NCBI GenBank assembly: GCA_021802745.1
Contig: JAJZRK010000006.1
Coordinates: 1 to 30,036 of the forward strand
Reading direction: 5' to 3'
Origin: a bacterium
GTDB lineage: Bacteria; Gemmatimonadota; Gemmatimonadetes; Gemmatimonadales; Gemmatimonadaceae
DNA length: 30,036 bases
Each line of letters starts with the position of its first letter. Positions within the stretch are counted from its first letter, which is position 1. This document shows, piece by piece, positions 8,173 through 17,409 of this stretch. A model generated the notes under the pieces. That model ran no database searches. It saw only the letters and a program-made list of their open reading frames with translations, and was not told the DNA's origin. The translations under genes and the position numbers were made by a program.

Positions 8173-8442
8173 GTGTCCGACGTGCTCTACGAACGCACCA
8201 TGCCTGAAGGGGCGACGGTGCGCATCCGCCGGCTGACGCCGGCCGAAGGCACCCCCGTGCGCGCCGTCATCGAGGTGGATCGCCGCAACTCCGGCCCACG
8301 CTCCATTGATGCCCGCCGGTCTCCACCGGCGCTGATGGCCGTGGAAGGAGAGACCGAGCAGGGGGTCGTTGCGGCGCTGCTGCCATTTGTCGAGGAAGAC
8401 GCGGCGGTGGCGCGCCTGCTCGCGCAGCGCAACGCGCCGTAG
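8173..8442 (+). CDS. Uncharacterised small protein
   Basis: The 89-aa product begins at GTG 8173, chosen because GAGGAA lies at 8162-8167 at good spacing. The sequence is acidic/basic mixed with no membrane segment, signal or cysteine. A central basic part (RRNSGPRSIDARRSPP) is followed by a likely C-terminal helix (EQGVVAALLPFVEEDAAVARLLAQ). It does not match a family I can name. It sits in a plus-strand run with 7763, 8502 and 8833. A TATAGG hexamer around 8139 could be its -10. Confidence 0.65.
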   Translation: MSDVLYERTMPEGATVRIRRLTPAEGTPVRAVIEVDRRNSGPRSIDARRSPPALMAVEGETEQGVVAALLPFVEEDAAVARLLAQRNAP

Positions 8443-8443
8443 C

Positions 8444-8458
8444 GGCGGGCGTCCCGCC
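8444..8458 (+). terminator. Short GC hairpin after the 8173 gene
   Basis: GGCGGG (8444-8449) pairs with CCCGCC (8453-8458) across a 3-nt loop and is followed by CCTTTCCCC. The T run is weak, so this is only a candidate terminator. Confidence 0.3.
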
Positions 8459-8501
8459 CCTTTCCCCTGTGGGCGCGGTCGTGCGATACTCCACGGTATC
8501 C

Positions 8502-8822
8502 ATGGCCAAGCCTTTCGACGCGCGCAGCCGGATTCTCGGCGTTGCCCGGCGGTTCCTCCTCGAGGGGCCGTCGTCGTCGCCCGTGCCAGCCCTGTCCACT
8601 GATCCGCCGCGGCTCACCCCCGCGGCCTTGGAGAGCCTTCGTATGTCCCGTTCCCGCGAACGCATTCTCGCCAACCTCGATGACATGTACCGTGAGGCCT
8701 TCGAGCGCGCCAAGGAAACGGAGGACGAGGCGGGCATGAAGGCGCTCGACTTCTCGTACCGGCGCGAACAACTCTATTTCGAGATCCTGCTCGACGTGCG
8801 CGACGCCCTCGAACGGCGCTGA
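8502..8822 (+). CDS. Uncharacterised small protein with helical C-terminus
   Basis: The 106-aa protein starts MAKPFDARSRILGVARRFLLEG at ATG 8502. An extended -10-like TG-n-GATACT at 8482-8490 suggests a very short leader. Residues about 55-106 look like one or two long amphipathic helices rich in Glu, Arg and Leu (MYREAFERAKETEDEAGMK). No signal peptide, cysteine or known motif is visible. The stop lies 10 nt before the amidohydrolase start, so the two are probably co-transcribed. Function is unknown. Confidence 0.65.
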   Translation: MAKPFDARSRILGVARRFLLEGPSSSPVPALSTDPPRLTPAALESLRMSRSRERILANLDDMYREAFERAKETEDEAGMKALDFSYRREQLYFEILLDVRDALERR

Positions 8823-8832
8823 GGGAGGTGCC

Positions 8833-10452
8833 ATGCACCTCCTCGCGCAGACCGCCGTGATCAGCCTCGCCATCGTCAACGCCCGCGTCTGGACCGGCGA
8901 CGCGCGCCGCCCGTGGGCCGACGCCGTCGCGGTGCAGGGCGCGCAGATCGCCGCCGTCGGGTCGAGTGCGGAGATCCGCAAGCTGGCCGGCCCGCAGGCC
9001 CGCCTCATTGACGCCCACGGGGCGATGGTCGTCCCCGGGTTCATTGACTCGCACGTGCACTTCATTGATGGCGGCTTTGCCCTGCAGTCGGTGAAGCTGC
9101 GCGACGCGAAAACCAAGGCCGAGTTCGTCAAGCGGATTGGCGATTTTGCGAAGACCGTGCCCCCGGGCACGTGGATTCTCAACGGCGACTGGGACCACGA
9201 GAACTGGGGCGGCGAACTGCCCACCCGGCAGTGGATTGACGCGGTGACGCCGAACACCCCGGTCTGGATCAACCGCCTCGATGGCCACATGAGCCTCGCC
9301 AACACGGCGGCGTTGAAGGCCGCGGGCGTCACCAGGGCGGTGAAGGACGTGGCGGGCGGGACGATCGTGCGCGATGCGTCGGGCGAGCCGACCGGCATCT
9401 TCAAGGACAACGCGATGGGCGTTTTGGATCGCGCCGTGCCGCCGCCAAGCGCCGAACTGACCGACCGCGCCCTGCGGGCGGCGATGCGCTACGTGAACGA
9501 GCAGGGCGTGGTGGCGGTGCAGCACATGGGCGGGTGGGGCGACCTCGCGGCGTTCGAGCGGGCGCACAAGGCGGGGGCGCTCACCACGCGCATCTACGCG
9601 GCGGTGCCGCTCTCCAGTTGGAAGCGGCTCGCCGACACCGTGAGGGCGCGCGGCCACGGCGACGACTGGGTGCGCATTGGCGGCCTCAAGGGCTTCGTGG
9701 ACGGCTCCATCGGCTCGCACACCGCGGCGATGCTCGAGCCATTCACCGATGCCCCCAACGATCGCGGCCTGATGGTGAACACCGAGACCGACCTCTACCA
9801 GTGGACCTCGGCCGCCGACAAGGCCGGACTGCAGGTAATGGTGCATGCCATCGGCGACCGCGCCATCCGCACGCAGCTCGACATCTTCGAGCGCGTCGCC
9901 AAGGAAAACGGCCTGCGCGACCGCCGCTTCCGCATCGAGCACTCGCAGCACATCGCGCCGGCCGACCTGCCGCGGTTCGGCGCGCTGGGCGTCATCGCCT
10001 CCATGCAGCCGTACCACGCCATTGACGACGGGCGGTGGGTGGACAAGGTGATTGGCCCCGAACGCGCCAAGGGGACCTACGCCTTCAAGTCGCTCCTCGA
10101 CACCAAGGCCAAGCTTGCGTTTGGCTCCGACTGGTTCGTGGCGCCGCCGACACCGCTCATGGGCATCTACGCCGCGGTCACGCGCCGCACGCTCGACGAG
10201 AAGCGCACAGGCGGCTGGGTGCCCGAGCAGAAGATCACGGTGGAAGACGCCCTGTGCGCGTACACGTCGGGCGCCGCGTACGCGGGATTCGCCGAGGAGA
10301 CGCGCGGTGTGATCAGGAAGGGCATGCTGGCCGACCTCACGATGATTGACCGCGACCTCACCAGGATCGCGCCCGAGACGATCCGCGACGCGAAGATCGT
10401 GCGCACGATCGTGAACGGGAAAGTCGTGTACGAGGCGCTGGAGGCGAAGTAG
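8833..10452 (+). CDS. YtcJ-like amidohydrolase (amidohydrolase family 3)
   Basis: The 539-aa protein has a metal-dependent hydrolase TIM barrel between two beta-sandwich segments. Metal ligands are visible in PGFIDSHVHF (near residue 72), in HAIGDRAI and RIEHSQHI (central and late barrel strands) and in FGSDWFVAPPTPLMG (final Asp). The N-terminal NARVWTGD and C-terminal MLADLTMIDRDL are typical of YtcJ-type enzymes, which hydrolyse amide-type substrates of largely unknown identity. GGGAGG 7-8 nt upstream supports ATG 8833. No clear signal peptide is seen, although the first residues are hydrophobic. Confidence 0.92.
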   Translation: MHLLAQTAVISLAIVNARVWTGDARRPWADAVAVQGAQIAAVGSSAEIRKLAGPQARLIDAHGAMVVPGFIDSHVHFIDGGFALQSVKLRDAKTKAEFVKRIGDFAKTVPPGTWILNGDWDHENWGGELPTRQWIDAVTPNTPVWINRLDGHMSLANTAALKAAGVTRAVKDVAGGTIVRDASGEPTGIFKDNAMGVLDRAVPPPSAELTDRALRAAMRYVNEQGVVAVQHMGGWGDLAAFERAHKAGALTTRIYAAVPLSSWKRLADTVRARGHGDDWVRIGGLKGFVDGSIGSHTAAMLEPFTDAPNDRGLMVNTETDLYQWTSAADKAGLQVMVHAIGDRAIRTQLDIFERVAKENGLRDRRFRIEHSQHIAPADLPRFGALGVIASMQPYHAIDDGRWVDKVIGPERAKGTYAFKSLLDTKAKLAFGSDWFVAPPTPLMGIYAAVTRRTLDEKRTGGWVPEQKITVEDALCAYTSGAAYAGFAEETRGVIRKGMLADLTMIDRDLTRIAPETIRDAKIVRTIVNGKVVYEALEAK

Positions 10453-10483
10453 CGCGCCTCACCTGAAGGTTGCGGGAGGACGT

Positions 10484-10903
10484 ATGCGTCGCGCCGCACT
10501 GCGATATGCCGTCACCGTGCTGGTCGTCTCACTGACGGCCGGCTGCCACGGGAGCCTGGCGGGCGCCCAGGCGGCGCGGCCCGACCAGCAGTCGCTCACT
10601 CGCGAGCAGATCGAGGACCCGCGGTTCTCGTCGGCCTACGACGTCGTGAGGGCGCTGCGCAGCAACTGGCTGAACGCGCGCGGGGCCACGAGCATCCGGA
10701 CTCGCGTGGAGGTGCAGGTCTATCTCGACGGCGTGCACCTTGGCGGCGTGGACATGCTCAAGACGGTCTCGACGCCGTCCATCCAGTACATGCGGTACAT
10801 CAATGGCACCGATGCCACGACGCGCTGGGGCACCGGACACGGGCGCGGGGTGATCTTCATTGGCACCGGGACGCCGCCCGCACCAGGCGCACCGCCGCCG
10901 TGA
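10484..10903 (+). CDS. Lipoprotein with TonB-plug-like segment, paralogue A
   Basis: The 139-aa product has a lipobox LTAGC with lipidated C21 and a start supported by GGGAGGA 3 nt before ATG. The mature part (REQIEDPRFSSAYDVVRALR, NWLNARG, VQVYLDGVHLGGVDML, then ATTRWGTGHGRGVIFI) resembles the plug-domain fold of TonB-dependent receptors on its own, without a barrel. A second copy with roughly half identical residues lies convergently at 11278-11733. It probably sits at the outer membrane; partner and function are unknown. Confidence 0.8.
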   Translation: MRRAALRYAVTVLVVSLTAGCHGSLAGAQAARPDQQSLTREQIEDPRFSSAYDVVRALRSNWLNARGATSIRTRVEVQVYLDGVHLGGVDMLKTVSTPSIQYMRYINGTDATTRWGTGHGRGVIFIGTGTPPAPGAPPP

Positions 10904-10962
10904 GGGACGGCGTAGGCACCGTCGCATGGTGCCGCCTGCGCGGTCGCGGTACGTTACGCGGC

Positions 10963-11277
10963 ATGCGAGAGTCCGTGTGTGTGGCATGCCTCATCAGGGT
11001 GTTCGCCCCCGCATTTTCAGCGCTGGATACGTCGCCGGGTTGGTACGTCGAGACACGCGTCACCACGGTGAGCAAGGGCGGTTCGGGCAACACGTCCACG
11101 CGCACGCACATGGAGCGCGCCTGGACGTCGGCTGCGTGCTCGCGCTTCGAGGGCGAGCGCTATCTCAACGACACCACATCCTACCGGCTCATATCCGGCA
11201 CGCCGCCGCGCAGCCTGCGCGACAATCCGCAGGCGGTGCTGATTGACGGCGGGGCCGGCAAGAAGAAGCCCTGGCGG
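10963..11277 (+). pseudogene. Possible truncated secreted-protein remnant between the lipoprotein paralogues
   Basis: An open frame from ATG 10963 encodes a segment with protein-like patterning (GWYVETRVTTVSKGG, then RAWTSAACSRFEGERYL). It runs without a stop into the antisense of the 11278 gene, so any real gene has lost its 3' end near 11277. The pattern recalls the N-terminal part of DUF4412-like secreted proteins, but this is only by eye. If it is not a remnant, the 374-bp interval 10904-11277 holds no gene. Confidence 0.25.
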
Positions 11278-11733
11278 CTACTGTGCGCCCCCCGCCGACG
11301 GCGTGGTCCCCTGCCGTCCCACCCGCGTGCTGATGTAGATCGCGCCGCGGCCATGGTCCACGCCCCACTTGGCGGTGGCGTCCTGCGCGTTGTAGTAGCG
11401 GATGAACTGGATGGGGGTCGTCGAGATGGTCTGCAGCGTCGAGACATCGCCGACGTGCACGTCGTCGAGGTACACCTGCACCGCAGTGGGATAGCGGAAG
11501 CTCTCGACGCCGCGCGCATTGAGCCAGTTGCCGCGCAAGGTCTTCACCACGTCGTACGCGGTCGCGAAGCGCTGCTCCTCGATCTGCTGCCGGGTGATGA
11601 GGTTGGGGTCGCCCGCGGGCCGGTTCGTCGCGGTGCTCGTGGCGGTGGTGCCCGCCGCGCCGCCCGATGCACACCCCGCGCAGAGAATGAGTGCGAGTGC
11701 GGCAGCGATGGGCGGAGGTGAAGAACGGCGCAT
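11278..11733 (-). CDS. Lipoprotein with TonB-plug-like segment, paralogue B
   Basis: The 151-aa protein has a signal peptide and lipobox ending at C21 (LILCAGC), a Thr/Ala-rich linker, and then the same domain as the gene at 10484: RQQIEEQRFATAYDVVKTLR, NWLNARG, VQVYLDDVHVGDVSTLQ, DATAKWGVDHGRGAIYI. The two genes are convergent. The conserved run NWLNARG and the HGRG turn are identical in both. Function is unknown; outer-membrane location is inferred from lipidation. Confidence 0.8.
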   Translation of the reverse strand: MRRSSPPPIAAALALILCAGCASGGAAGTTATSTATNRPAGDPNLITRQQIEEQRFATAYDVVKTLRGNWLNARGVESFRYPTAVQVYLDDVHVGDVSTLQTISTTPIQFIRYYNAQDATAKWGVDHGRGAIYISTRVGRQGTTPSAGGAQ

Positions 11734-11821
11734 GGTGCCCCCCGGGCGGGACGGTGCGTGACGAACCTGCGGTGCCCTGTCAGCATGTCGTCCGGCCGCG
11801 ATTCGGGCAAGGGTCTGCCGG

Positions 11822-12316
11822 TTACCGCCGCAGAACGGCGGTCAGCTCCGCCCCCCGTGGCTCGCTGAACGCTCCCGTGGTGCGCCACCGCACGTTCCCG
11901 GCACGGTCCACGGCCAGCACGTGGATGGTGGACTCGTCCGTGATGGCCAGCGACTGCTTGAACGACGCCTTGTCGAGGCAGAGCGTGATCGTCCGCTGCC
12001 GTGCGCCAAGGTCGTCAATGCCGCCGCGCATGCCGCCGCTGATCATCCACCGCATGGGCGCGATCATGCGCTTGATCGTCGGGATCTCGTAGTACTCCGT
12101 CCCCGGCGTCCGTGCCACCAGCGCCTTCACGAACGGCACCCAGGTGTCAATGTCCTGCTGCTGCTGCCGCTGAAAGGCGATGAAGACGACGTTTCGCTCC
12201 CCCGCAAAGTCGCGCGGGAGGGTGAACGGTTCCCGCTCGAGGTTCTCTGACGTGAGCGTCGGGAATCGCACGCTGTCAGAGGCGAGAGTGAGGGCGAGCA
12301 TGAGCGCGGCGAGCAT
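11822..12316 (-). CDS. ATP10-like thioredoxin-fold protein without CxxC
   Basis: The 164-aa protein begins with a hydrophobic stretch (MLAALMLALTLAS) at ATG 12316; the longer frame to 12421 would read through the heptamer repeat and is not preferred. The mature part shows FTLPRDFAGERNVVFIAFQR, TWVPFVKAL, YYEIPTIKRMIAPMRWMISG, ITDESTIHVLAVDRAGNVRW. This follows the pattern of bacterial proteins related to mitochondrial ATP10, a thioredoxin-like F-ATPase assembly factor, and there is no CxxC redox pair. It may be a membrane-anchored or periplasmic chaperone; that is inference. The E1 gene lies upstream on the same strand, separated by a repeat array. Confidence 0.7.
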   Translation of the reverse strand: MLAALMLALTLASDSVRFPTLTSENLEREPFTLPRDFAGERNVVFIAFQRQQQQDIDTWVPFVKALVARTPGTEYYEIPTIKRMIAPMRWMISGGMRGGIDDLGARQRTITLCLDKASFKQSLAITDESTIHVLAVDRAGNVRWRTTGAFSEPRGAELTAVLRR

Positions 12317-12320
12317 GGCG

Positions 12321-12436
12321 ACGGTTGACAGTAGACGGTAGACGGTGGACGGTAGACGGTCGAAGCCGCCACCTGTATTCAACGAGCGAAGGCCGGGAGT
12401 GAGTTCCCCCGGCCCTCTCACGTCTTCCGTCTCCCG
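12321..12436. repeat. Paired inverted heptamer arrays, locus 2
   Basis: Units ACGGTTG, ACAGTAG, ACGGTAG, ACGGTGG, ACGGTAG and a partial unit fill 12321-12360. The opposite-strand form (CTTCCGT, CTCCCGT) occupies about 12418-12436, directly against the E1 stop codon at 12437. On the minus strand the second array ends 4 nt before ATG 12316, so it would occupy the ribosome-binding region of the ATP10-like gene. It has the same architecture as the arrays at 3761 and 26086. Confidence 0.88.
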
Positions 12437-14548
12437 TCAGTACTTCACGATCTCGTTATACGCCTCAAGGAACGTCGCCGTCTGCGGCAATATCGCGTCC
12501 TCAAGCGACGGCGCATACCCCACCCACACGTCCTGCGACGCGATGCGCTTGACCGGCGCGTCGAGCCAGGCGAAGCACTCATCGGCCACGCGCGCCGCGA
12601 TCTCGGCGCCGTATCCCCACGAGAGGGAATCCTCGTACGCCACGATCACCCGCCCGGTCTTCCGCACCGAGGCGTACACCGTCTCCTGGTCCCACGGCTG
12701 CAGCGTGCGGAGGTCAATGACCTCCACGCTCGGGCCGCCGGCGTCGGCGGCCTGGTTGGCCGCCGCCAGCGCGCGCTGTACGGTGGCGCCGTACGTCACC
12801 AGCGTGATGTCCGTCCCCGCGCGCAGCACCTTGGCCTTGCCGAACGGAATCATGTAGTCGGGACCGGGGTTTCTCCCCTTGTTGTACGTCTGCCGGTACA
12901 GGTGCTTGTGCTCGAGGAAGATCACCGGGTCGTCGCAGCGAATGGCGGTGCGCAGCAGCCCGTTGGCGTCGAGCGCGGTGCTCGGGCAGACGACGCGCAG
13001 GCCGGGGCAGTGCGTGAACAGCGACGCGCCGGTCTGCGAGTGGTAGATGGCGCCGCGGATGTAGCCGCCGTACGTGGTGCGCACGACCACCGGCGCCTTG
13101 AAGGCGTTGTTCGACCGCCACCGCATCGTCGCCAGTTCGTCGCGCAGCTGCATGTACGCGGTCCAGATGTAGTCGAAGAACTGGATCTCGACCACCGGCT
13201 TGAAGCCGCGGTGCGCCAGCCCGATGGCGCGCCCGATGATGTTGGCCTCGGCGAGCGGCGAGTTGTACACGCGATCGCCGCCGAACTCGGTCTGCAGGCC
13301 GTGTGTCGCCTTGAAGACGCCGCCCTTCCCCTTCACCTTGCCCAGGTACTGCTCGCGCGAGACGTCGGCCACATCCTCGCCGAAGACGAGGATGCGCGGA
13401 TCGCGCCGCATCTCGTCCTTCATGGCCGAGTTGATGAGGTCCACCATCGTCGTCGGCTCGCCCGTGAACTGCGGCGCGTCCTCGGTGTCGAAGGCGGCGC
13501 TCGTCGGGTCCACGTCGGGCGAATACAGCGCCCACATCGCTGTCTCCGGCGCCGGCTGCGGCTGGGCGAGCGCGTCGTCCGTCGCGGCCAGCACCTCGGC
13601 GTCCACCGACTCTTGCACGGCCTTGAGCTCGGCCTCGGTGGCGTGTCCCTCGGCGAGCAGCCAGGCGGGGAACGTCACCACCGGATCGCGGGCCGCCTCG
13701 GCTTCGCGCTCGTGCCTGGGCTTGTAGAGGATCTCGTCGTCCGAGAGCGAGTGCGAATACGGACGGATCACGTGCGCGTGCACCAGCGCGGGGCCCTTGC
13801 GGGCGCGGGCGTAGGCGACGGCCTTCTTCATCGCGTCGAGCGAGGCGAGGAAGTCGCAGCCGTCCACTTCCTGGACGTACAGCCCCGGGAACGACGCGAC
13901 GAGCTTGGAGATGGAACCGCCGGCCGTGTTCACCTCCACCGGCACCGAAATGGCGTAGCCGTTGTCCTCGACGAGATAGACGACCGGGAGCTTCAGGTTG
14001 CTGGCGGTGTTGAGCGACTCCCAGAACTCGCCCTGCGAGGTGGTGCCGTCACCGGTGGAAACGAACGCGACCTCGTCGCCGGCGAACCCATCGGTGATGC
14101 CGAGCGACTCCGCGCGCATGGACCCCTCGGCGGCGCCTACGCCCTGCAGGAATTGCGTCCCCGTGGGCGACGACGCCGACACGATGTTGAGCGCCTTGTG
14201 CCCCCAGTGCGACGGCATCTGGCGGCCGCCAGAGTTCGGATCGGCCGCCGCGCCCACCGCGCTGTAGAGCATCTCGGCCGCGGTCATGCCGAGCTGCAGG
14301 CAGAGCGCGCGGTCGCGGTAGTAGGTGTAGAACCAGTCGTAGCCGGCCTTGAACGCCATCCCTGCTGCGGTGAGCACCGCCTCGTGGCCGGCCCCCGAGA
14401 TCTGGAAGAAGATCTTGTTCTGCCGCTTGAGCTGGATCTCTTTATCGTCAATGCGGCGCGACAGGAGCATGGTCCGGTACGCGGCGAGCAACTGGTCGCG
14501 CGTCAGTCCGTGGGCCGCGCGGCGGTCCGTCTTGGTGGGAGCAGCCAT
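12437..14548 (-). CDS. Fused alpha/beta E1 component of a 2-oxoacid dehydrogenase complex
   Basis: The 703-aa protein joins E1-alpha (about residues 15-350) and E1-beta (about 365-703). The thiamine diphosphate motif is G166-D-G168 through E194-DN196G in the alpha half. The beta half has [37 protein letters not shown] and the C-terminal [11 protein letters not shown] and [16 protein letters not shown] segments. It decarboxylates a 2-oxoacid and passes the acyl group to lipoyl-E2. Branched-chain 2-oxoacids are the likeliest substrate from similarity, but pyruvate is possible. E2 and E3 are not in the window. No Shine-Dalgarno is seen. The upstream interval 14549-14740 is non-coding. Confidence 0.93.
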   Translation of the reverse strand: MAAPTKTDRRAAHGLTRDQLLAAYRTMLLSRRIDDKEIQLKRQNKIFFQISGAGHEAVLTAAGMAFKAGYDWFYTYYRDRALCLQLGMTAAEMLYSAVGAAADPNSGGRQMPSHWGHKALNIVSASSPTGTQFLQGVGAAEGSMRAESLGITDGFAGDEVAFVSTGDGTTSQGEFWESLNTASNLKLPVVYLVEDNGYAISVPVEVNTAGGSISKLVASFPGLYVQEVDGCDFLASLDAMKKAVAYARARKGPALVHAHVIRPYSHSLSDDEILYKPRHEREAEAARDPVVTFPAWLLAEGHATEAELKAVQESVDAEVLAATDDALAQPQPAPETAMWALYSPDVDPTSAAFDTEDAPQFTGEPTTMVDLINSAMKDEMRRDPRILVFGEDVADVSREQYLGKVKGKGGVFKATHGLQTEFGGDRVYNSPLAEANIIGRAIGLAHRGFKPVVEIQFFDYIWTAYMQLRDELATMRWRSNNAFKAPVVVRTTYGGYIRGAIYHSQTGASLFTHCPGLRVVCPSTALDANGLLRTAIRCDDPVIFLEHKHLYRQTYNKGRNPGPDYMIPFGKAKVLRAGTDITLVTYGATVQRALAAANQAADAGGPSVEVIDLRTLQPWDQETVYASVRKTGRVIVAYEDSLSWGYGAEIAARVADECFAWLDAPVKRIASQDVWVGYAPSLEDAILPQTATFLEAYNEIVKY

Positions 14549-14740
14549 GGATTGGGGCAGTCGGGGGCCAGCAGGTGACCGTTGGGGCCAAGGGAACCTT
14601 GAAAAATAGCCCAGCGGGCAGGGGTAAGGGGAGCCAATCGCGGCTCCAGAATGCTGGCAATGTTGACCGGCCTCTCGGCGCGGGCGCCGACGCCTGAGCG
14701 TGGAATTCCGGGGCGTATGCTGCGCGCACGCGCCTCGCGA

Positions 14741-14820
14741 AGTACCGTTAGAGGATGCCGAACAAGAGACGCACAGACCAGACGGCCGATGTCGAGGGCT
14801 TCGAGGGCGTTGTCGGGGAA
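14741..14820 (+). repeat. Direct repeat copy 1: NFACT-R 5' end and leader
   Basis: This segment aligns with 18305-18385, the leader and first codons of the NFACT-R gene. AGTACCGTT is identical upstream of both starts, and 48 of 66 bases of the first 22 codons after ATG match. The encoded peptides [20 protein letters not shown] and MPSKGRAYRTVEVEGFEVLV align throughout. Here the segment is fused in frame to an unrelated downstream gene. Confidence 0.8.
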
Positions 14821-17163
14821 GCGGGCCCGCTTCCCGCCTACGAAGCGCGGCAGCTCGCAGCCATGCAGCCAGCGGAGCTGGTCGCCGCGCTCGTGCACCA
14901 CGAGGATCGTGTGCCGCGGTCGCTGGTCGATGAGTGCGCGCTGCGTGGCGATGCCGTGTTGGACCGGTTGGCCGCCGACGCCCTACCGTGGGACGAGGGG
15001 GCTACGCGCGGCGAGTGGTGGCTGCCGCTGCACGCCGCGATGATCGCCGGGTTGATGCCGACAGAGCGCGGGGGGCTGCACCTCGTCCAGTTGATGCGGC
15101 GGATGGATGCTCTGGGAGAAGAAGACCTTCAGGATTGGCTCGCCGGCTACTGGCCCGCGTTGTTCCTGAACAAGCCGGACACGGTGTTACCGTCCTTGCG
15201 CGAGCTGGCAGAAGACCCGCTGGTGAACTGGTTCACGCGCAACGGTGCGGCAGAAGCACTCCTGGTGCACGCCGCCGCGCGTTCACCGCAGGCGCTGTCC
15301 GACGCGATCGACTGGGCCGCGAGCCTCGCGGCCAACCCGCAGGAAGACTGGGACACGCGAGTCATCGTCGCGAACACGTTGCTCGACTACGCGCCCCGCC
15401 GGCACCGTGCGCTGCTCGAACGCCTCGCGGGCAAGCAGGACGAGCTGGGCGCGATGTACAACCTCGACGACGTGGTGCAGGCGTTCGCGACGCCAGGCTC
15501 CATGCGTCAGGCCGACCGCTTTCGCGATCCGTGGGCGTTCTACTCGTCGGACGTGATCGCCGATCGGCAGCGGCGATGGGCCGAGGAGAGTGTGAGCGAC
15601 GACTTGGTCGGGGCGAACGCGTATGACATCATTCTGGATGACCTGTCGCCGGATGCCTCGTACGGCGTGTTCGGCACCAGCGGTATCGGCGAGGACGTTG
15701 GCCGCGGCGGCCGCGGCGCTCCATCCGCCGGCCGTAACGACCCGTGCCCGTGCGGCAGCGGAAAGAAGTACAAGCGATGCTGCCTGGCGAAAACAGATGT
15801 GGAATCGGCCGACGACCTCGCCTGGCGGCGCCTCCGCCGCGTGCTCGACGAGCACCGGTCGACCCTGTTCCGCTTCGCACAGCGCGCCTACGGTGCCTCG
15901 GTGCTGGATGAGGCCTGGCGCGCCTTCGCTGGCGAGGCGGAGTCCGCGTTCGACCTGGACGACGCGCGTGCGACACTGTGCGTGCCGTGGATCTTCCATT
16001 TCTGGTCGCCGTCAGCGTCACGCACAGCCGTCACGGACGCATCCCTCCACGGCGTTCCGCCAACCGCGGCGTTCCTGGCGCGCACCCGGCACGTGGACGC
16101 TCTCTTCAAGGAGTATCTCCAGTCATGCCTCGACTCGGCGCTCAGCGTCTTTGAAATCGGCGAGGTCCGGCCACAGCGCGGGTTCACGCTCCGCGACCTG
16201 ATTGTCGGCGATACGCACGAGGTGAGCGAACGGTCGGGGACCGAGACCATGCGGCGGGGCGACCTGATTGTGGGGCAGCTTGTGACCGCGGGCGGCGTGA
16301 CGATACTGGAGGCCAGTCAGGGATTCGTCATTCCGCCGATCTGGAAACTCGAGGTGCTGGCGTGGCGGCAGCGCGTCTTCCCGCGCGGAGAGCCGGCGAC
16401 GACCGATGGGCTGCGGGCGCGGCACGCGGATGTTGTGGCGCTGTACCGCGAGATCGAACGGCGGATCTTCAACCCGGACGTGCCGGAACTCCGGAACACC
16501 GACGGCGATGTGATCTCGCCGCGCACCGTCGTCTTCGATATTCCGTCAGCGCAGGAAGCGTTCGATGCGCTCAGGCATCTGGCGCTTGCTGACGACGGCG
16601 ACGCGCTGCGAGGCGAAGCCGAGTACGACGGCGACGGTGCGCTCAAGCACGTGCGATTCCCGTGGCTCAAGGAGGGTCCTGGCCACGCTGCCGGCATTGA
16701 CAGCACGGTGCTCGGCTGGCTGAGCGTACGCAGCGGCCGGCTGACGGTGGAGGTCAACTCGGAAGCGCGCGAGGCGCAAATCCGCACCATCGTGGCCGAG
16801 GCCCTCGGTGACCGGGCGCGGTACCGGATGACCGAGGTGGTGTCGGTGGAGCAGGAGATGGCGCGAGGGGCCACACGGGACGGTCAGACGGGGGAGTCAG
16901 ACGAAACTGCCGCGCTTGCGGCACTGCCCGAGGTGAAGCGCGCCGTCGATGCGATGCTTGCAAAGCACTACGAGTCGTGGGTGAACGAACGGCTGCCGGC
17001 GCTTGGCGGGCGCACTCCGCAGCAGGCCGCTGCCGATGCCGACGGGCGTGAGGCCGTGGCCGCGCTCGTGGCGCAGCTGGAACGCGACGGGGAGCGGATG
17101 CGACCACCGCTCGATCCGACGATTGTGCAGCGGCTGCGGGAGCGGTTGGGGTTGGTGGAGTAG
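14755..17163 (+). CDS. SEC-C motif protein with an NFACT-R-derived N-terminus
   Basis: The 802-aa protein has a SEC-C zinc motif, [16 protein letters not shown], at residues 328-343. The N-terminal 300 residues look like a helical-repeat region related to DUF1186-type proteins. The last 55 residues ([20 protein letters not shown], then a helical end) resemble the MbcA/ParS/Xre toxin-binding-like tail often seen in SEC-C proteins. Residues 1-23 instead match the start of NFACT-R proteins, including the gene at 18319, so the 5' end seems to be captured sequence. Translation could also begin at M37 (14863). AGAGG directly abuts ATG 14755. Function is unknown; SEC-C domains bind zinc and partner proteins. 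Confidence 0.8.
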   Translation: MPNKRRTDQTADVEGFEGVVGEAGPLPAYEARQLAAMQPAELVAALVHHEDRVPRSLVDECALRGDAVLDRLAADALPWDEGATRGEWWLPLHAAMIAGLMPTERGGLHLVQLMRRMDALGEEDLQDWLAGYWPALFLNKPDTVLPSLRELAEDPLVNWFTRNGAAEALLVHAAARSPQALSDAIDWAASLAANPQEDWDTRVIVANTLLDYAPRRHRALLERLAGKQDELGAMYNLDDVVQAFATPGSMRQADRFRDPWAFYSSDVIADRQRRWAEESVSDDLVGANAYDIILDDLSPDASYGVFGTSGIGEDVGRGGRGAPSAGRNDPCPCGSGKKYKRCCLAKTDVESADDLAWRRLRRVLDEHRSTLFRFAQRAYGASVLDEAWRAFAGEAESAFDLDDARATLCVPWIFHFWSPSASRTAVTDASLHGVPPTAAFLARTRHVDALFKEYLQSCLDSALSVFEIGEVRPQRGFTLRDLIVGDTHEVSERSGTETMRRGDLIVGQLVTAGGVTILEASQGFVIPPIWKLEVLAWRQRVFPRGEPATTDGLRARHADVVALYREIERRIFNPDVPELRNTDGDVISPRTVVFDIPSAQEAFDALRHLALADDGDALRGEAEYDGDGALKHVRFPWLKEGPGHAAGIDSTVLGWLSVRSGRLTVEVNSEAREAQIRTIVAEALGDRARYRMTEVVSVEQEMARGATRDGQTGESDETAALAALPEVKRAVDAMLAKHYESWVNERLPALGGRTPQQAAADADGREAVAALVAQLERDGERMRPPLDPTIVQRLRERLGLVE

Positions 17164-17222
17164 GGCAATGCACCGGGCGAGTCGAGTTGCTTCCGACCTC
17201 GACTCTCTCTCAGGGGGTCTAT

Positions 17223-17405
17223 TTGACGGATGCCTCGCCGAAGGAACTCGCGCGTCGTGCGGTCGAGCAGCTCCGCGAGGACGCGACGCTCGAGGATGCC
17301 ATGGAGTGTCTTCACCTGCTTGAGAAGATCGAGCAGGGACGTGCAAACGTTCGCGCCGGACGCACAAAGGTTCACGAAGACGTAATCCGTCGCTTCGGCG
17401 TCTGA
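17223..17405 (+). CDS. Antitoxin-like protein of a ParE-type toxin-antitoxin pair
   Basis: The 60-aa product (SPKELARRAVEQLREDATLE, then MECLHLLEKIEQGRANVRAG and HEDVIRRF) matches a widespread family of small antitoxins paired with ParE/RelE toxins. TTG 17223 is chosen because AGGGGG at 17212-17217 is well placed; an upstream TTG at 17187 would add 12 residues. The normal partner gene follows immediately but is broken, so this is an orphaned antitoxin. The antitoxin frame itself is intact. Confidence 0.75.
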   Translation: MTDASPKELARRAVEQLREDATLEDAMECLHLLEKIEQGRANVRAGRTKVHEDVIRRFGV

Positions 17406-17409
17406 CCGC

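Noticed and set aside
4933..8442. 1169-codon open frame on the plus strand
   Set aside because: It is antisense to the M16 peptidase gene; its composition (Arg/His/Val-rich) is typical of GC-rich shadow frames. Only the last 90 codons (from 8173) look like a gene.
8614..10017. 467-codon minus-strand frame
   Set aside because: Antisense to the amidohydrolase and without any recognisable motif.
12902..14578. 558-codon plus-strand frame
   Set aside because: Antisense to the fused E1 gene, which has full motif support.
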